A stretch of DNA of 13,338 nucleotides from assembly GCA_028098005.1 (NCBI GenBank), contig JAOHFM010000044.1, positions 1 through 13,338 on the forward strand. The letters run 5' to 3'. The notes beneath the pieces were generated by a model that searched no databases, was not told where the DNA came from, and was given only the letters and a program-made list of their open reading frames with translations. Below are positions 6,671-13,338 of this stretch, piece after piece; position 1 is the stretch's first letter, and every line of letters begins with the position of its first letter. The translations under genes were made by a program, and so were the position numbers. Origin of the DNA: Psychrosphaera sp. (GTDB lineage: Bacteria > Pseudomonadota > Gammaproteobacteria > Enterobacterales > Alteromonadaceae).

Positions 6671-7075
6671 TCATTTGAGTTGCATGTTAACTTTTAACAC
6701 CCCTACACTATTTAGCCAGGCGTAAGCTTGCTCAATATTATCGCAGAATTTCGTTTCCACATTGGTTAGTACTGTATGGCTTTGCTCCATTAAGGTTTTT
6801 TGAATGTATAGGCTACAAATAACCGCTTCAAATTTTTGATTATTATTGTTACTCCATTCATTTAATTTCTGGATTTCATTCCACATTTCTGGTGTTGCTA
6901 ACTCCCATTGACTTAGGTCAACCAGGCACGCCCAATCTTTGTCATTAATTTGAAGGGCATGTTCTTTATACTCATTACACATTCTTTTAACGGTTTCGTG
7001 ATTCCAAGAGCCATAACAATTAACAACAATTGTTTGGTCAATAATATTTATTTCAAATGAACCGTGCTCTTGCAT
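6671..7075 (-). CDS. Small uncharacterised cytoplasmic protein, possibly STAS-like
   Basis: A 134-residue protein with no signal peptide or membrane segment; I do not recognise a named family with certainty. The alternation of strands and helices resembles STAS/SpoIIAA-like proteins: FEINIIDQTIVVNCYGSWN (7-25), then a helix, WACLVDLSQWELATPEMWNE (48-67), a helix, an AVICSLYI strand (84-91), and a final helix near EQAYAWLNSV (115-124). The Asp-Leu-Ser in VDLSQW sits roughly where STAS domains place a regulatory Asp-x-Ser loop, but this is only suggestive. The start has AAGG about 7 nt upstream. It stands alone, convergent with the thioredoxin-like gene and about 140 nt downstream of the response regulator stop on the same strand. 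Coding status is supported by length, ribosome site and balanced composition. Confidence 0.65.
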   Translation of the reverse strand: MQEHGSFEINIIDQTIVVNCYGSWNHETVKRMCNEYKEHALQINDKDWACLVDLSQWELATPEMWNEIQKLNEWSNNNNQKFEAVICSLYIQKTLMEQSHTVLTNVETKFCDNIEQAYAWLNSVGVLKVNMQLK

Positions 7076-7217
7076 AGAGGGCCTTAACTATATAAAAGTG
7101 TATGCATAACTTACTTTAATTAAACTCAGTAATAAATAAGAAATTGCCGGCATTTCATAATAATGAGCATAGTTGATGATTAAAATACTTGAATGTTTTG
7201 ACTACGAATTCGGATTA

Positions 7218-7838
7218 TTATATCCAACCTTTTTGCTTGGCGATTCGGGCGGCTTCAATTCGATTTGTTGCATTAAGTTTTGAGATCGCCTCTGACAAAT
7301 AATTACGAACTGTGCCTTCTGATAAAAATAGCTTTTGGGCAATTTCTGATGTCTTTAAGCCTTCTCCCGCCAGTTTAATCGCTTTGCGTTCTTTCTCTGA
7401 TAAAGGATCATTGTCATCTAATGCCATGAGCGCGAGCTCTGGATTAATCACTTTTGCTCCGTCACTGACTTTTTTTAACGCGGATACTAAGTCTTCTATT
7501 GGCGCTTCTTTTAAAATAAACCCCTTCACACCTAGCTTTAAAGCGCGCTTAATATAACCCGATTTAGAAAATGTCGTCATAATAACGACCTTAATATTAG
7601 AGTAGCTTGACTGGATGGTTTCCGCTAATTCCAAACCACTCATGGTGGGCATTTCAATATCTGACAACACAAGATCAACACGCTGTTGTTTGGAGTTAAT
7701 AAGCTCGTTTATTAGACTCAGTGCCACTTCACCATTTTCTGCTTGGCCAACAACGGTAAACTCATCTTCAAGCGACAATAAGCTACTAATCGCCCCTCTT
7801 ACCATGGCTTGATCTTCAACAACAACGACGTTTATCAT
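7218..7838 (-). CDS. NarL/LuxR-type response regulator (DesR/LiaR-like)
   Basis: A 206-residue two-component response regulator. The receiver domain (1-120) has the acidic pair E8/D9, phospho-acceptor Asp60 in LVLSDIEMP, switch Thr88 in IMTTF, and Lys110 in FILKEAP. A LuxR-type helix-turn-helix occupies about 143-206 (LSEKERKAIKLAGEG, SEIAQKLFLSEGTVRNYLSEAISKLNA). It should be activated by the kinase encoded just upstream and bind DNA as a dimer. A strong ribosome site (AAGGAAG) lies in the 12-nt gap after the kinase stop, confirming the start and a joint transcript. The sequence resembles DesR/LiaR-group regulators. Its targets are not shown, but the repeated TTTGTCA sites upstream of the nearby TPR gene are candidates. 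No desaturase gene is in the window. Confidence 0.94.
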   Translation of the reverse strand: MINVVVVEDQAMVRGAISSLLSLEDEFTVVGQAENGEVALSLINELINSKQQRVDLVLSDIEMPTMSGLELAETIQSSYSNIKVVIMTTFSKSGYIKRALKLGVKGFILKEAPIEDLVSALKKVSDGAKVINPELALMALDDNDPLSEKERKAIKLAGEGLKTSEIAQKLFLSEGTVRNYLSEAISKLNATNRIEAARIAKQKGWI

Positions 7839-7850
7839 TTCACTTCCTTT

Positions 7851-8996
7851 TTATGATTCTATTGGCAATTCGATATTTAGCTCAAAATCGGCTCTGGAAA
7901 CAGATTCCTGTTCACTCTCTGATGCGGTCAAATTGACTGTTCCGCCGAGCTCTTCCACACGGCTTTTTATTCCTAATAAGCCATTACCCATTTTAATGCG
8001 CCCATAGGACCCATTGTCTTTTATGTTAATTATTAGCTGCCCAGATGACTTATTAATACCCCATTCAACGCGATTGCCATTGCTATGTTTCATAATGTTG
8101 GTAACAGCTTCTTTGCAGATCATGATCACTGCGGATTCCAGCTGTGCATCTAGTGTTGACCAATTAATATTACGATCTTTATGACACACCACTTCAAAAC
8201 CCATAGCCTCTAATTCTTTTTTAAGACTATCAATCTCACCACACAATCCTTTAAGATTCAGACCAGTGACCGCCTGTCTAACTTCCGACAAACATTGTCG
8301 TGCCAGCGTCGCCACCTCATTTATCTCATTGGCAGCTTGCTCATAGTGTTGCTTTTCAATCAACTTTTGCGATAACTCACTTTTTAAGGCCAATGACGAA
8401 AGGGTATGGCCTAATAAGTCATGCATGTCTCGGGCAATTCGTTCTCGTTCTGCAATGGCTGAAATTTGTTCAATTTGTTGGTTTTTTTCATGTTGCTCAT
8501 TTTTATGAATCGTCTCTTTTTGACTAAAGAAGCCATATACAAACAAGCTTGCTGAAATGACACACGTTGGGCCTAAGAAAAACAAACTCCAATATCCAAA
8601 TAGATGCGCCACTAAAAACTGAGTGCCAATATTCAGTCCTAACAGTCCTAACGCTCTGGTATTTCTAAAATAGTAGCCACTTAAAAAGGCAGCATAACCA
8701 AACAGTGCGCTAGTACCCGGTGTCACAGCCGAACCAATGCCTACTAAGCCGATGATGCTAATAATAAAAAAGGTTGCTTGATTGCCCGTACTTCGTGTTG
8801 CCCCAAAAAATAATCCAAGAAACGAAAGATAAATGATAACCACCAATACTAGGTCCGTTACGCTGTGGCGATCAAAATCAGCCACGACACTAAAAAAGTA
8901 AAATAACGAAAAGATAAGTGAAAAATAAGACCATTTGGCCGCACCTGATTTAGAAATTGGTGGCATAACGAATGACGACTCTGAAGGCTTGCTCAT
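7851..8996 (-). CDS. Membrane sensor histidine kinase, DesK-like (HisKA_3)
   Basis: A 381-residue sensor kinase. The N-terminal half has several hydrophobic segments (near 23-38, 46-66, 75-92, 94-110, 113-134, 137-157) and no large periplasmic domain, as in DesK-type sensors that read membrane state. A short charged coiled-coil-like linker (158-185) joins the HisKA_3 dimerisation domain, with ERERIARDMHDLLGH and phospho-acceptor His192. The ATPase domain has the N-box KEAVTNIMKHS (295-305), DNG at 327-329 and GNGLLGIKSRVEELGG (337-352). It should autophosphorylate and pass phosphate to the regulator 12 nt downstream. AGGTAAC precedes the ATG. The TPR gene lies 103 nt upstream on the same strand. 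The stimulus is unknown; by analogy to DesK it may be membrane fluidity or envelope stress, but that is inference. Confidence 0.93.
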   Translation of the reverse strand: MSKPSESSFVMPPISKSGAAKWSYFSLIFSLFYFFSVVADFDRHSVTDLVLVVIIYLSFLGLFFGATRSTGNQATFFIISIIGLVGIGSAVTPGTSALFGYAAFLSGYYFRNTRALGLLGLNIGTQFLVAHLFGYWSLFFLGPTCVISASLFVYGFFSQKETIHKNEQHEKNQQIEQISAIAERERIARDMHDLLGHTLSSLALKSELSQKLIEKQHYEQAANEINEVATLARQCLSEVRQAVTGLNLKGLCGEIDSLKKELEAMGFEVVCHKDRNINWSTLDAQLESAVIMICKEAVTNIMKHSNGNRVEWGINKSSGQLIINIKDNGSYGRIKMGNGLLGIKSRVEELGGTVNLTASESEQESVSRADFELNIELPIES

Positions 8997-9099
8997 GTTG
9001 TTACCTATTTATTTTTATTCATACGATAAATTTAATGCTAATGCTAAACACGATGACTTACCCTATCAGTAAGCCACCGAAATAATTAGCTTTTTTGTT

Positions 9100-9867
9100 C
9101 TATTTATTTTGTTGAACGAGCATTTTTGCCCATCCATAATCAGGATTGATTTCAAGTGCTTGTTGCCAATCAGCTTGGGCTAACGCTTTATTGCCTTCTT
9201 GCAGCTTTATTAAACCAAGCCATGTATAAGCTTCTGCTTCGCCCCAGTGGTAGTTTGAGTATTTGTCATTTTCATAAGCTGCAATCGCTTGTTGAAAGGC
9301 GGTTTTTGCATGGTCTTTGCCACCACCAAACATTGGAGGTGTGTTGTACTTGGCAATGCCTTTAACTAACTGAACACGTGGATGATTTTCTGCTAACGTT
9401 TCTGCCTCTTCTAACAGTTGATTAGATTTAATGCCGTAGTAAGGCCCTTTCATTGGTTCAAGAGCAATTTTAAAGCCGTAGATTTGGGCGAGTAGCGCTT
9501 TAAACTCAACGCTATCTGGTTGTGTTTCGTTTAATGACTCCATAATGCCCATGGCTTCATCAATCGATTCGTCAGCCATCTCTTTATCGCCAACTAAGCT
9601 GTGGCTTAAAGCCAAACGATAAAGGCTAAACGCTTTGTCATATCCGCTAAAGCTTTCAGCTAACGTTTGCAGTTCAGTGGTATTTAATACCGAGGCGGCA
9701 CGTTCAATTTGATCAATTTCCGATTGCCCAGCAAAGGCTAAGTTTGATACCAACAAGCTAACTGCTAACGTCGCTGTTTTTAGCAACGTCGCTGATTTGA
9801 ATGACTGAGTCTTACGTGTATTTGTTGTGATATTGGCTGTGATGTTATTTGTGTTAAATGCTTTCAT
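9100..9867 (-). CDS. Exported tetratricopeptide-repeat protein
   Basis: A 255-residue protein with an unusually long Asn/Thr-rich N-region (2-18) before a signal-peptide core (TLLKTATLAVSLLVSNLAFA, 27-46), likely cleaved after AFA. The mature part is helical with TPR-like units: AFSLYRLALSHSLVGDKEMADESIDEAM (79-106), then LLEEAETLAENHPRVQLVKGIA (151-172), and a clear C-terminal repeat, EAYTWLGLIKLQEGNKALAQADWQQALEINPDY (212-244). Between them is NTPPMFGGG (175-183), a motif I associate with a group of uncharacterised TPR proteins. A strong CAGGAGAG site 7 nt before the ATG supports this start despite the long N-region. It probably scaffolds a periplasmic interaction. Position directly upstream of the kinase-regulator pair and under a repeat-bearing promoter suggests it is a target or accessory factor of that system. 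Confidence 0.85.
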   Translation of the reverse strand: MKAFNTNNITANITTNTRKTQSFKSATLLKTATLAVSLLVSNLAFAGQSEIDQIERAASVLNTTELQTLAESFSGYDKAFSLYRLALSHSLVGDKEMADESIDEAMGIMESLNETQPDSVEFKALLAQIYGFKIALEPMKGPYYGIKSNQLLEEAETLAENHPRVQLVKGIAKYNTPPMFGGGKDHAKTAFQQAIAAYENDKYSNYHWGEAEAYTWLGLIKLQEGNKALAQADWQQALEINPDYGWAKMLVQQNK

Positions 9868-9932
9868 GATGTCTCTCCTGTTTTTAAGTTCAGGAATAGT
9901 ATTGAAGAAAATGAGACTTAATATTAGAGAGG

Positions 9933-9984
9933 TTTGTCACCAATTTGATGTGACATTTGTCATGAATTACATGATGTTTTGTCA
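9933..9984. promoter_or_regulatory. Triple TTTGTCA repeat array upstream of TPR gene
   Basis: TTTGTCA occurs at 9933-9939, 9956-9962 and 9978-9984, spaced 23 and 22 bp (about two helical turns), so all copies face the same side of the DNA. Flanking bases are partly shared (TTTGTCA-N3-WTT-N2-AT). An inverted TGACA at 9951-9955 makes the palindrome TGACA-TT-TGTCA with the second copy, and GTCAC-N9-GTGAC spans 9936-9954. The array lies 66-117 bp upstream of the TPR start, where activators usually bind, and the candidate -10 (TAATAT, minus, 9926-9921) has no good -35. The binding protein is unknown; the nearby response regulator is the natural candidate. Confidence 0.5.
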
Positions 9985-10016
9985 TTTTTTAGATTTTATG
10001 CAACACCAAGGCAAAT

Positions 10017-10045
10017 AAAAAAGGAGCGCCTAAGCACTCCTTTTT
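10017..10045 (-). terminator. Intrinsic terminator of lysS
   Basis: On the minus strand a 7-bp stem GGAGTGC/GCGCTCC (one G-U pair, loop TTAG; 10040-10023) is followed by six T residues (10022-10017) and preceded by A residues. It lies about 80 nt after the lysS stop. The same stem on the plus strand has a C-A mismatch, so the minus orientation is favoured. Confidence 0.85.
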
Positions 10046-10121
10046 ATAACGATAAAACTATGTGGTTACAGCAAAAAAACTTTATGCGCACATAGATAAA
10101 ATCTTGTAAACCGCGCCTAAG

Positions 10122-11702
10122 TTATTCGGCGCTGTCTTCACTTTGATCGTTGTTTGCAACCGGCTTCATATGCGGGAACAAAATAACGTCTTTAATTGTT
10201 GGTGAGTCTGTAAACAACATAACTAAACGGTCGATACCAATACCTTCACCAGCTGTCGGCGGTAAGCCATATTCAAGCGCTTGAATGTAGTCTTCATCAA
10301 AATGCATTGCTTCAATGTCACCAGCGTCTTTTTCTTCAACTTGTTTCTTAAAGCGGTTTGCTTGGTCTTCAGCATCATTTAACTCTGAGAAACCGTTTGC
10401 AAGCTCACGGCCGCCAACAAAGAATTCAAAACGGTCAGTAATAAACGCATTTTCATCATTACGACGAGCCAATGGAGACACTTCCCACGGGTAACCTGTA
10501 ATGAACGTTGGTTGGTCTAATTGCTCTTCCGCTGTTGCTTCAAAAATCTCACATAGGTACTTACCTGCACCCCAAATACCGTCAACTTCAGGCTCTTTGA
10601 TATGTAGCTTTTTAGCAATAACTTTTAACGTATCTAGATTATTTTCTGGATCTTTAATTGCCGCTGCCCATTCTGCATTGTTTGCAGCTTCATCGTAATA
10701 CTTAAGAACCGCATCAGACATTGTTAAACGAGTAAATGGCTGTCCAAAGTCATACTCTTTTGTTTCAACAACGTTGCCCTCTGCGTCTTTAACTGTATTA
10801 ATTACAACAGCAGAGCCTAATACATTGTTTGCAACTGTACGTAACATTTCTTCCGTTAGGTCCATCAAGTCATTGTAATCGGCATAAGCTTGATAAAACT
10901 CAATCATAGTGAATTCTGGATTATGACGAGTTGATAAACCCTCATTTCGGAAGTTACGGTTAATTTCGAATACTCGTTCAAAACCACCAACAACCAAACG
11001 TTTTAAGTAAAGCTCAGGCGCGATACGAAGGTACATGTCACGACTCATTGCATTGTGATGCGTAATGAATGGACGTGCCGTTGCGCCACCAGGAATAACT
11101 TGCAACATTGGCGTTTCAACTTCCATAAATTCGCGGTCGGCTAAGAAACGGCGGATGCCTTCTACTACTTTAGAGCGGATCATGAATGTTTTGCGAGTAT
11201 CTTGGTTTGTGATCAAATCAACATAACGTTGGCGATACTTCGCTTCTTGGTCTGTAAGGCCATGAAACTTTTCTGGTAATGGACGAAGCGACTTAGTAAG
11301 TAGCTCATAGCTTTCCATATTTACGTAAAGATCGCCCTTACCAGACTTATGCAATGCACCCGACACGCCTATGATGTCACCGATATCTAGTACACCATAT
11401 TTTTCTTTTAGATCTTTCTGAACGTCTTTTGCAGCATAGGCTTGAATGCGACCTTTCATGTCTTGAAGTAACATGAATGGACCACGTTTCGCCATAATAC
11501 GGCCTGCGATAGATACTTTTGTATCCATCTCAATTAATTTTTCTTTGTCGAACTCACCAAACTCTTGTTGAAGGTCGTCGCTGTAATGTTCACGACGAAA
11601 TTTGTTTGGGTGTGCGTTAGCCGAGCAGTTTTCGCGGATGTTTTCTAACTTTGCACGACGCTCTGCAATGAGTTTGTTCGCGTCTTGAGTTTGTTCAGTC
11701 AT
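10122..11702 (-). CDS. lysS: Lysyl-tRNA synthetase, class II
   Basis: A 526-residue cytoplasmic enzyme that charges tRNA-Lys with lysine. An N-terminal helical region leads to the OB-fold anticodon-binding domain (about 63-140: [20 protein letters not shown]...), then the class II catalytic core. Motif 1 is near [11 protein letters not shown] (190-200), motif 2 includes [21 protein letters not shown] (251-271), and motif 3 is [12 protein letters not shown] (485-496). It is about 20 residues longer than E. coli LysS, mostly through a longer loop near 296-317 and an acidic tail ([10 protein letters not shown]). The ATG at 11702 has GAG about 8 nt upstream. prfB lies 124 nt upstream on the same strand, as the prfB-lysS pair does in E. 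coli, but the gap is much wider here and contains a possible separate promoter. Confidence 0.98.
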   Translation of the reverse strand: MTEQTQDANKLIAERRAKLENIRENCSANAHPNKFRREHYSDDLQQEFGEFDKEKLIEMDTKVSIAGRIMAKRGPFMLLQDMKGRIQAYAAKDVQKDLKEKYGVLDIGDIIGVSGALHKSGKGDLYVNMESYELLTKSLRPLPEKFHGLTDQEAKYRQRYVDLITNQDTRKTFMIRSKVVEGIRRFLADREFMEVETPMLQVIPGGATARPFITHHNAMSRDMYLRIAPELYLKRLVVGGFERVFEINRNFRNEGLSTRHNPEFTMIEFYQAYADYNDLMDLTEEMLRTVANNVLGSAVVINTVKDAEGNVVETKEYDFGQPFTRLTMSDAVLKYYDEAANNAEWAAAIKDPENNLDTLKVIAKKLHIKEPEVDGIWGAGKYLCEIFEATAEEQLDQPTFITGYPWEVSPLARRNDENAFITDRFEFFVGGRELANGFSELNDAEDQANRFKKQVEEKDAGDIEAMHFDEDYIQALEYGLPPTAGEGIGIDRLVMLFTDSPTIKDVILFPHMKPVANNDQSEDSAE

Positions 11703-11754
11703 TTATGTTCTCAATTACCGTAAAATGATTAATCTAATGATTTATGTACTGTTT

Positions 11755-11784
11755 ATTATTAGTGTAGCTCTGCTCTATTGTCTA
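11755..11784 (-). promoter_or_regulatory. Possible lysS promoter in prfB-lysS gap
   Basis: On the minus strand TAGACA (11784-11779, 5/6 match to -35) and AATAAT (11760-11755, 5/6 match to -10) are 18 bp apart, about 50 bp before the lysS ATG. This would let lysS be transcribed independently of prfB. The support is hexamer matches in AT-rich DNA only. Confidence 0.4.
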
Positions 11785-11800
11785 ATTAATATAGAACAGA
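11769..11800 (-). other. Stem-loop between prfB and lysS
   Basis: On the minus-strand RNA, TCTGTTCTAT (11800-11791) pairs with ATAGAGCAGA (11778-11769), ten pairs with one G-U, around a 12-nt loop. No T-run follows, so it is not a typical terminator. It could limit read-through from prfB or shape mRNA processing. It overlaps the candidate lysS -35. Confidence 0.4.
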
Positions 11801-11826
11801 CCCTATTACACGATTTATTTAAAGTC

Positions 11827-12925
11827 TTATAACCCAGCTTTTAAGCTTGCTTCAATAAATTTGTCCAAGCCGCCGTCCAGTACCGCTTGCGTGTTACGAC
11901 TTTCAACACCTGTTCTTAAGTCTTTAATACGAGAGTCATCCAAAACGTATGAACGAATTTGACTGCCCCAGCCTATATCCGACTTATTATCTTCAGCTGC
12001 TTGTTTTTGTTCGTTTTGTTTCAACATTTCCAATTCATATAGCTTAGCTTTTAGCTGCTTCATGGCTTGGTCTTTGTTTTTATGCTGTGAGCGTTCGTTT
12101 TGACATTGCACTACCGTATTGGTAGGAACGTGAGTAATACGAACCGCTGAGTCGGTGGTGTTTACGTGCTGACCACCGGCACCTGATGCTCGATAAGTGT
12201 CAATTTTCAAGTCTGAAGTATTGATATCAATATCAATATTGTCATCTACCTCTGGGTAAACAAACGCTGATGCAAAAGAAGTATGGCGACGAGAATTTGA
12301 ATCAAACGGAGATTTACGAACCAAACGGTGTACACCAGTTTCTGTTCTTGCCCAACCAAATGCATATTCACCGCTAATGCGGATTGTTGCGCCTTTAATA
12401 CCGGCCACATCGCCATCTGTTACTTCAATCAATTCTGTTTTAAAGCCTTTGGCTTCACACCAACGTAAGTACATACGAAGTAGAATATTACACCAGTCTT
12501 GCGCTTCTGTACCGCCCGAGCCTGCTTGTAAATCTATATAGGCATCACTACCATCAAGTTCACCCGAAAACATTCTTCTAAATTCTAGCTGTTCTAACTT
12601 TTGTTCTAAGTCATTTAATTCAGATTGCGCTTCTTCAAAAGTTTCTTCATCTTCTGCTTCTTGCGCTAATTCAATAAGGCCATCAACATCTTCGCAACCT
12701 TGGTCTAAATCATCTATCGTTTTAACAATAGCCTCTAGCATTGAACGTTCTTTGCCTAGCGCTTGTGCTTTGGCAGGATCGTTCCATACATTTGGGTCTT
12801 CTAACTCGCCACTAACTTCTTCTAACTGCTCTTTTTTAGCAGCATAGTCAAAGGTACCCCCGAAGTACTTCAGTACGTTCGCGAATATCAGCTAATTGAT
12901 TTAGAACCGGGTTGATCTCAAACAT
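11827..12925 (-). CDS. prfB: Peptide chain release factor 2, made by programmed +1 frameshift
   Basis: RF2 recognises UGA and UAA stop codons and triggers peptide release. The gene starts at the ATG at 12925 ([10 protein letters not shown]) and reads in frame for 25 codons to an internal TGA (codon 26, 12850-12848). Ribosomes must then slip +1 at CTT-TGA-C and continue with Asp (GAC). Upstream of the slip is CTT CGG GGG TAC, where CGGGGG replaces the E. coli AGGGGG Shine-Dalgarno-like stimulator. The joined product is 365 residues, exactly the E. coli length. The SPF stop-codon-reading tripeptide is at 205-207 and GGQ, which catalyses hydrolysis, at 250-252. Residue 246 is Ala, not the Thr found in E. 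coli K-12. The mechanism is autoregulatory: low RF2 slows UGA decoding and favours the shift. The start has only a weak ribosome site. Confidence 0.98.
12848..12865 (-). promoter_or_regulatory. prfB programmed frameshift signal
   Basis: The minus-strand sequence CTT CGG GGG TAC CTT TGA (12865-12848), followed by C, contains a G-rich anti-Shine-Dalgarno-pairing stretch three bases before the CTT slip codon and the in-frame TGA. Layout and spacing match the classical prfB +1 site. RF2 level controls its efficiency. Confidence 0.95.
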
Positions 12926-12973
12926 GAATTTTATAATAACCTTTAAATTTAAAACGACTCAAAATTGCGCCGA

Positions 12974-13002
12974 AGTGTAACAATATTAGTGTATCTACTC
13001 AA
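12974..13002 (-). promoter_or_regulatory. Possible prfB promoter
   Basis: On the minus strand TTGAGT (13002-12997, 4/6) is 17 bp from TACACT (12979-12974, 4/6), about 50 bp before the prfB ATG. Both hexamers are imperfect. It is the best pair I see in the 110-bp gap between the Nudix gene and prfB. Confidence 0.35.
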
Positions 13003-13035
13003 TTAATGGTTTACCAATTACGCCAAAACCACTGG

Positions 13036-13338
13036 TTATAATTGCGCTTTTAGCATAGCCAATACGGGTTGATTTGCATCAGGAAATGGCAATGTTAATA
13101 ACTCTTCTTTGCTAAACCATTGCACAGCTTGACCTTCCTGCCCATTAGGTTCACCGTTGAAATCAGTAACCAATTGAAAATATAGCTGAACTCGCTTTTC
13201 TGGATAATCAAAGACTAACTCATGAAAGCTCACCTGTGAGGTAGCAGTAATGCCGAGTTCTTCTTGTAACTCACGGACCAAAGCTTCCGATACAGATTCA
13301 TTTAATTCAATCTTACCGCCAGGAAACTCCCATTTTCC
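13036..13338 (-). CDS. mutT: Nudix hydrolase, MutT-type, C-terminal part
   Basis: The last 100 residues of a Nudix hydrolase whose start lies beyond the right edge. MutT hydrolyses oxidised 8-oxo-dGTP to the monophosphate and so prevents AT-to-CG mutations. The frame is open to the window edge and begins GKWEFPGGKIELNE, giving a complete Nudix box G-x5-E-x7-RELQEELGI with the metal-binding RELxEE glutamates. The GKWEFPGGK lead-in is typical of true MutT. The end resembles MutT (QWFSKEELLTLPFPDANQPVLAMLKAQL; the FPDANQPVL stretch is close to E. coli FPPANEPVI). A thiamine-phosphate-synthase fusion is excluded because the stop follows the Nudix domain. It is upstream of prfB on the same strand with a 110-bp gap. 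Other Nudix substrates cannot be wholly excluded. Confidence 0.9.
   Translation of the reverse strand, partial: GKWEFPGGKIELNESVSEALVRELQEELGITATSQVSFHELVFDYPEKRVQLYFQLVTDFNGEPNGQEGQAVQWFSKEELLTLPFPDANQPVLAMLKAQL

Noticed and set aside
7140..7156. GAAAT...ATTTC with central TGCCGGCA palindrome as terminator of the response regulator operon
   Set aside because: Stem is short, the centre leaves no proper loop, and no T-run follows.
9057..9073. CTTAC-N7-GTAAG hairpin after the TPR gene as a terminator
   Set aside because: Only five base pairs and no T-run, so the kinase may well be transcribed from the TPR gene.
9827..10018. A 63-codon plus-strand reading frame overlapping the TPR gene start and its upstream region
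   Set aside because: No ribosome site, odd Met/Phe-rich composition, and it runs antisense to the TPR signal peptide and through the repeat array.
12741..12741. prfB as a 304-residue protein starting at an internal Met, or as a pseudogene broken by TGA
   Set aside because: The TGA sits exactly at codon 26 in a canonical +1 frameshift site, and the joined product has the standard 365 residues.
13281..13281. Start of the Nudix gene within the window (TTG near 13281)
   Set aside because: This would cut off half of the Nudix box; the frame continues with GKWEFPGGK to the edge, so the gene is simply partial here.

Overview
The window looks like chromosomal DNA of a marine-type gammaproteobacterium, most likely in the order Alteromonadales (Colwellia, Thalassotalea, Psychrosphaera or Shewanella-like). 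The grounds are the low GC content by eye, the families present, and housekeeping pairs familiar from gammaproteobacteria (ygiF-glnE and prfB-lysS). The genus assignment is inference. I see no IS element, integrase, phage gene, CRISPR array, tRNA or rRNA. This is mostly core genome, densely coding on both strands, with both end genes cut by the window.

Left part (1-2630, minus strand): the 5' end of glnE (GTG start), ygiF (CYTH-CHAD inorganic triphosphatase) only 4 nt upstream of it, and a membrane-anchored DUF2726 protein. Across a promoter-bearing intergenic region lies a plus-strand run (2829-4885): mtnN, a divergent CobD/CbiB-like membrane protein, and a small exported rhodanese. MtnN clears methylthioadenosine and S-adenosylhomocysteine. 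The CobD-like gene is 14 nt behind it and the rhodanese 9 nt behind that, so they probably share a transcript.

Middle (4900-7075): an exported L,D-transpeptidase (minus) is divergent from a predicted lipoprotein with a thioredoxin fold and a WCxxS site (plus). That gene converges on a small uncharacterised cytoplasmic protein (minus). A TTTAGG hexamer tandem repeat lies between the last two.

Signalling block (7218-9984, minus): an exported TPR protein, a DesK-like membrane histidine kinase, and a NarL/LuxR-type response regulator 12 nt after the kinase. The TPR gene's upstream region carries three TTTGTCA direct repeats at 22-23 bp spacing plus an inverted half-site. This may be the operator array of the neighbouring regulator and is the most interesting non-coding signal here.

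Translation block (10017-12925, minus): prfB (release factor 2) with its programmed +1 frameshift at codon 26, then lysS with its own likely promoter and a good intrinsic terminator. A Nudix hydrolase of the MutT type (minus) runs off the right edge.

I did not find a convincing previously undescribed multi-gene system. The best leads are the TPR/kinase/regulator module with its repeat array, the CobD-like protein lacking the family's usual central motif, and the small unknown proteins.
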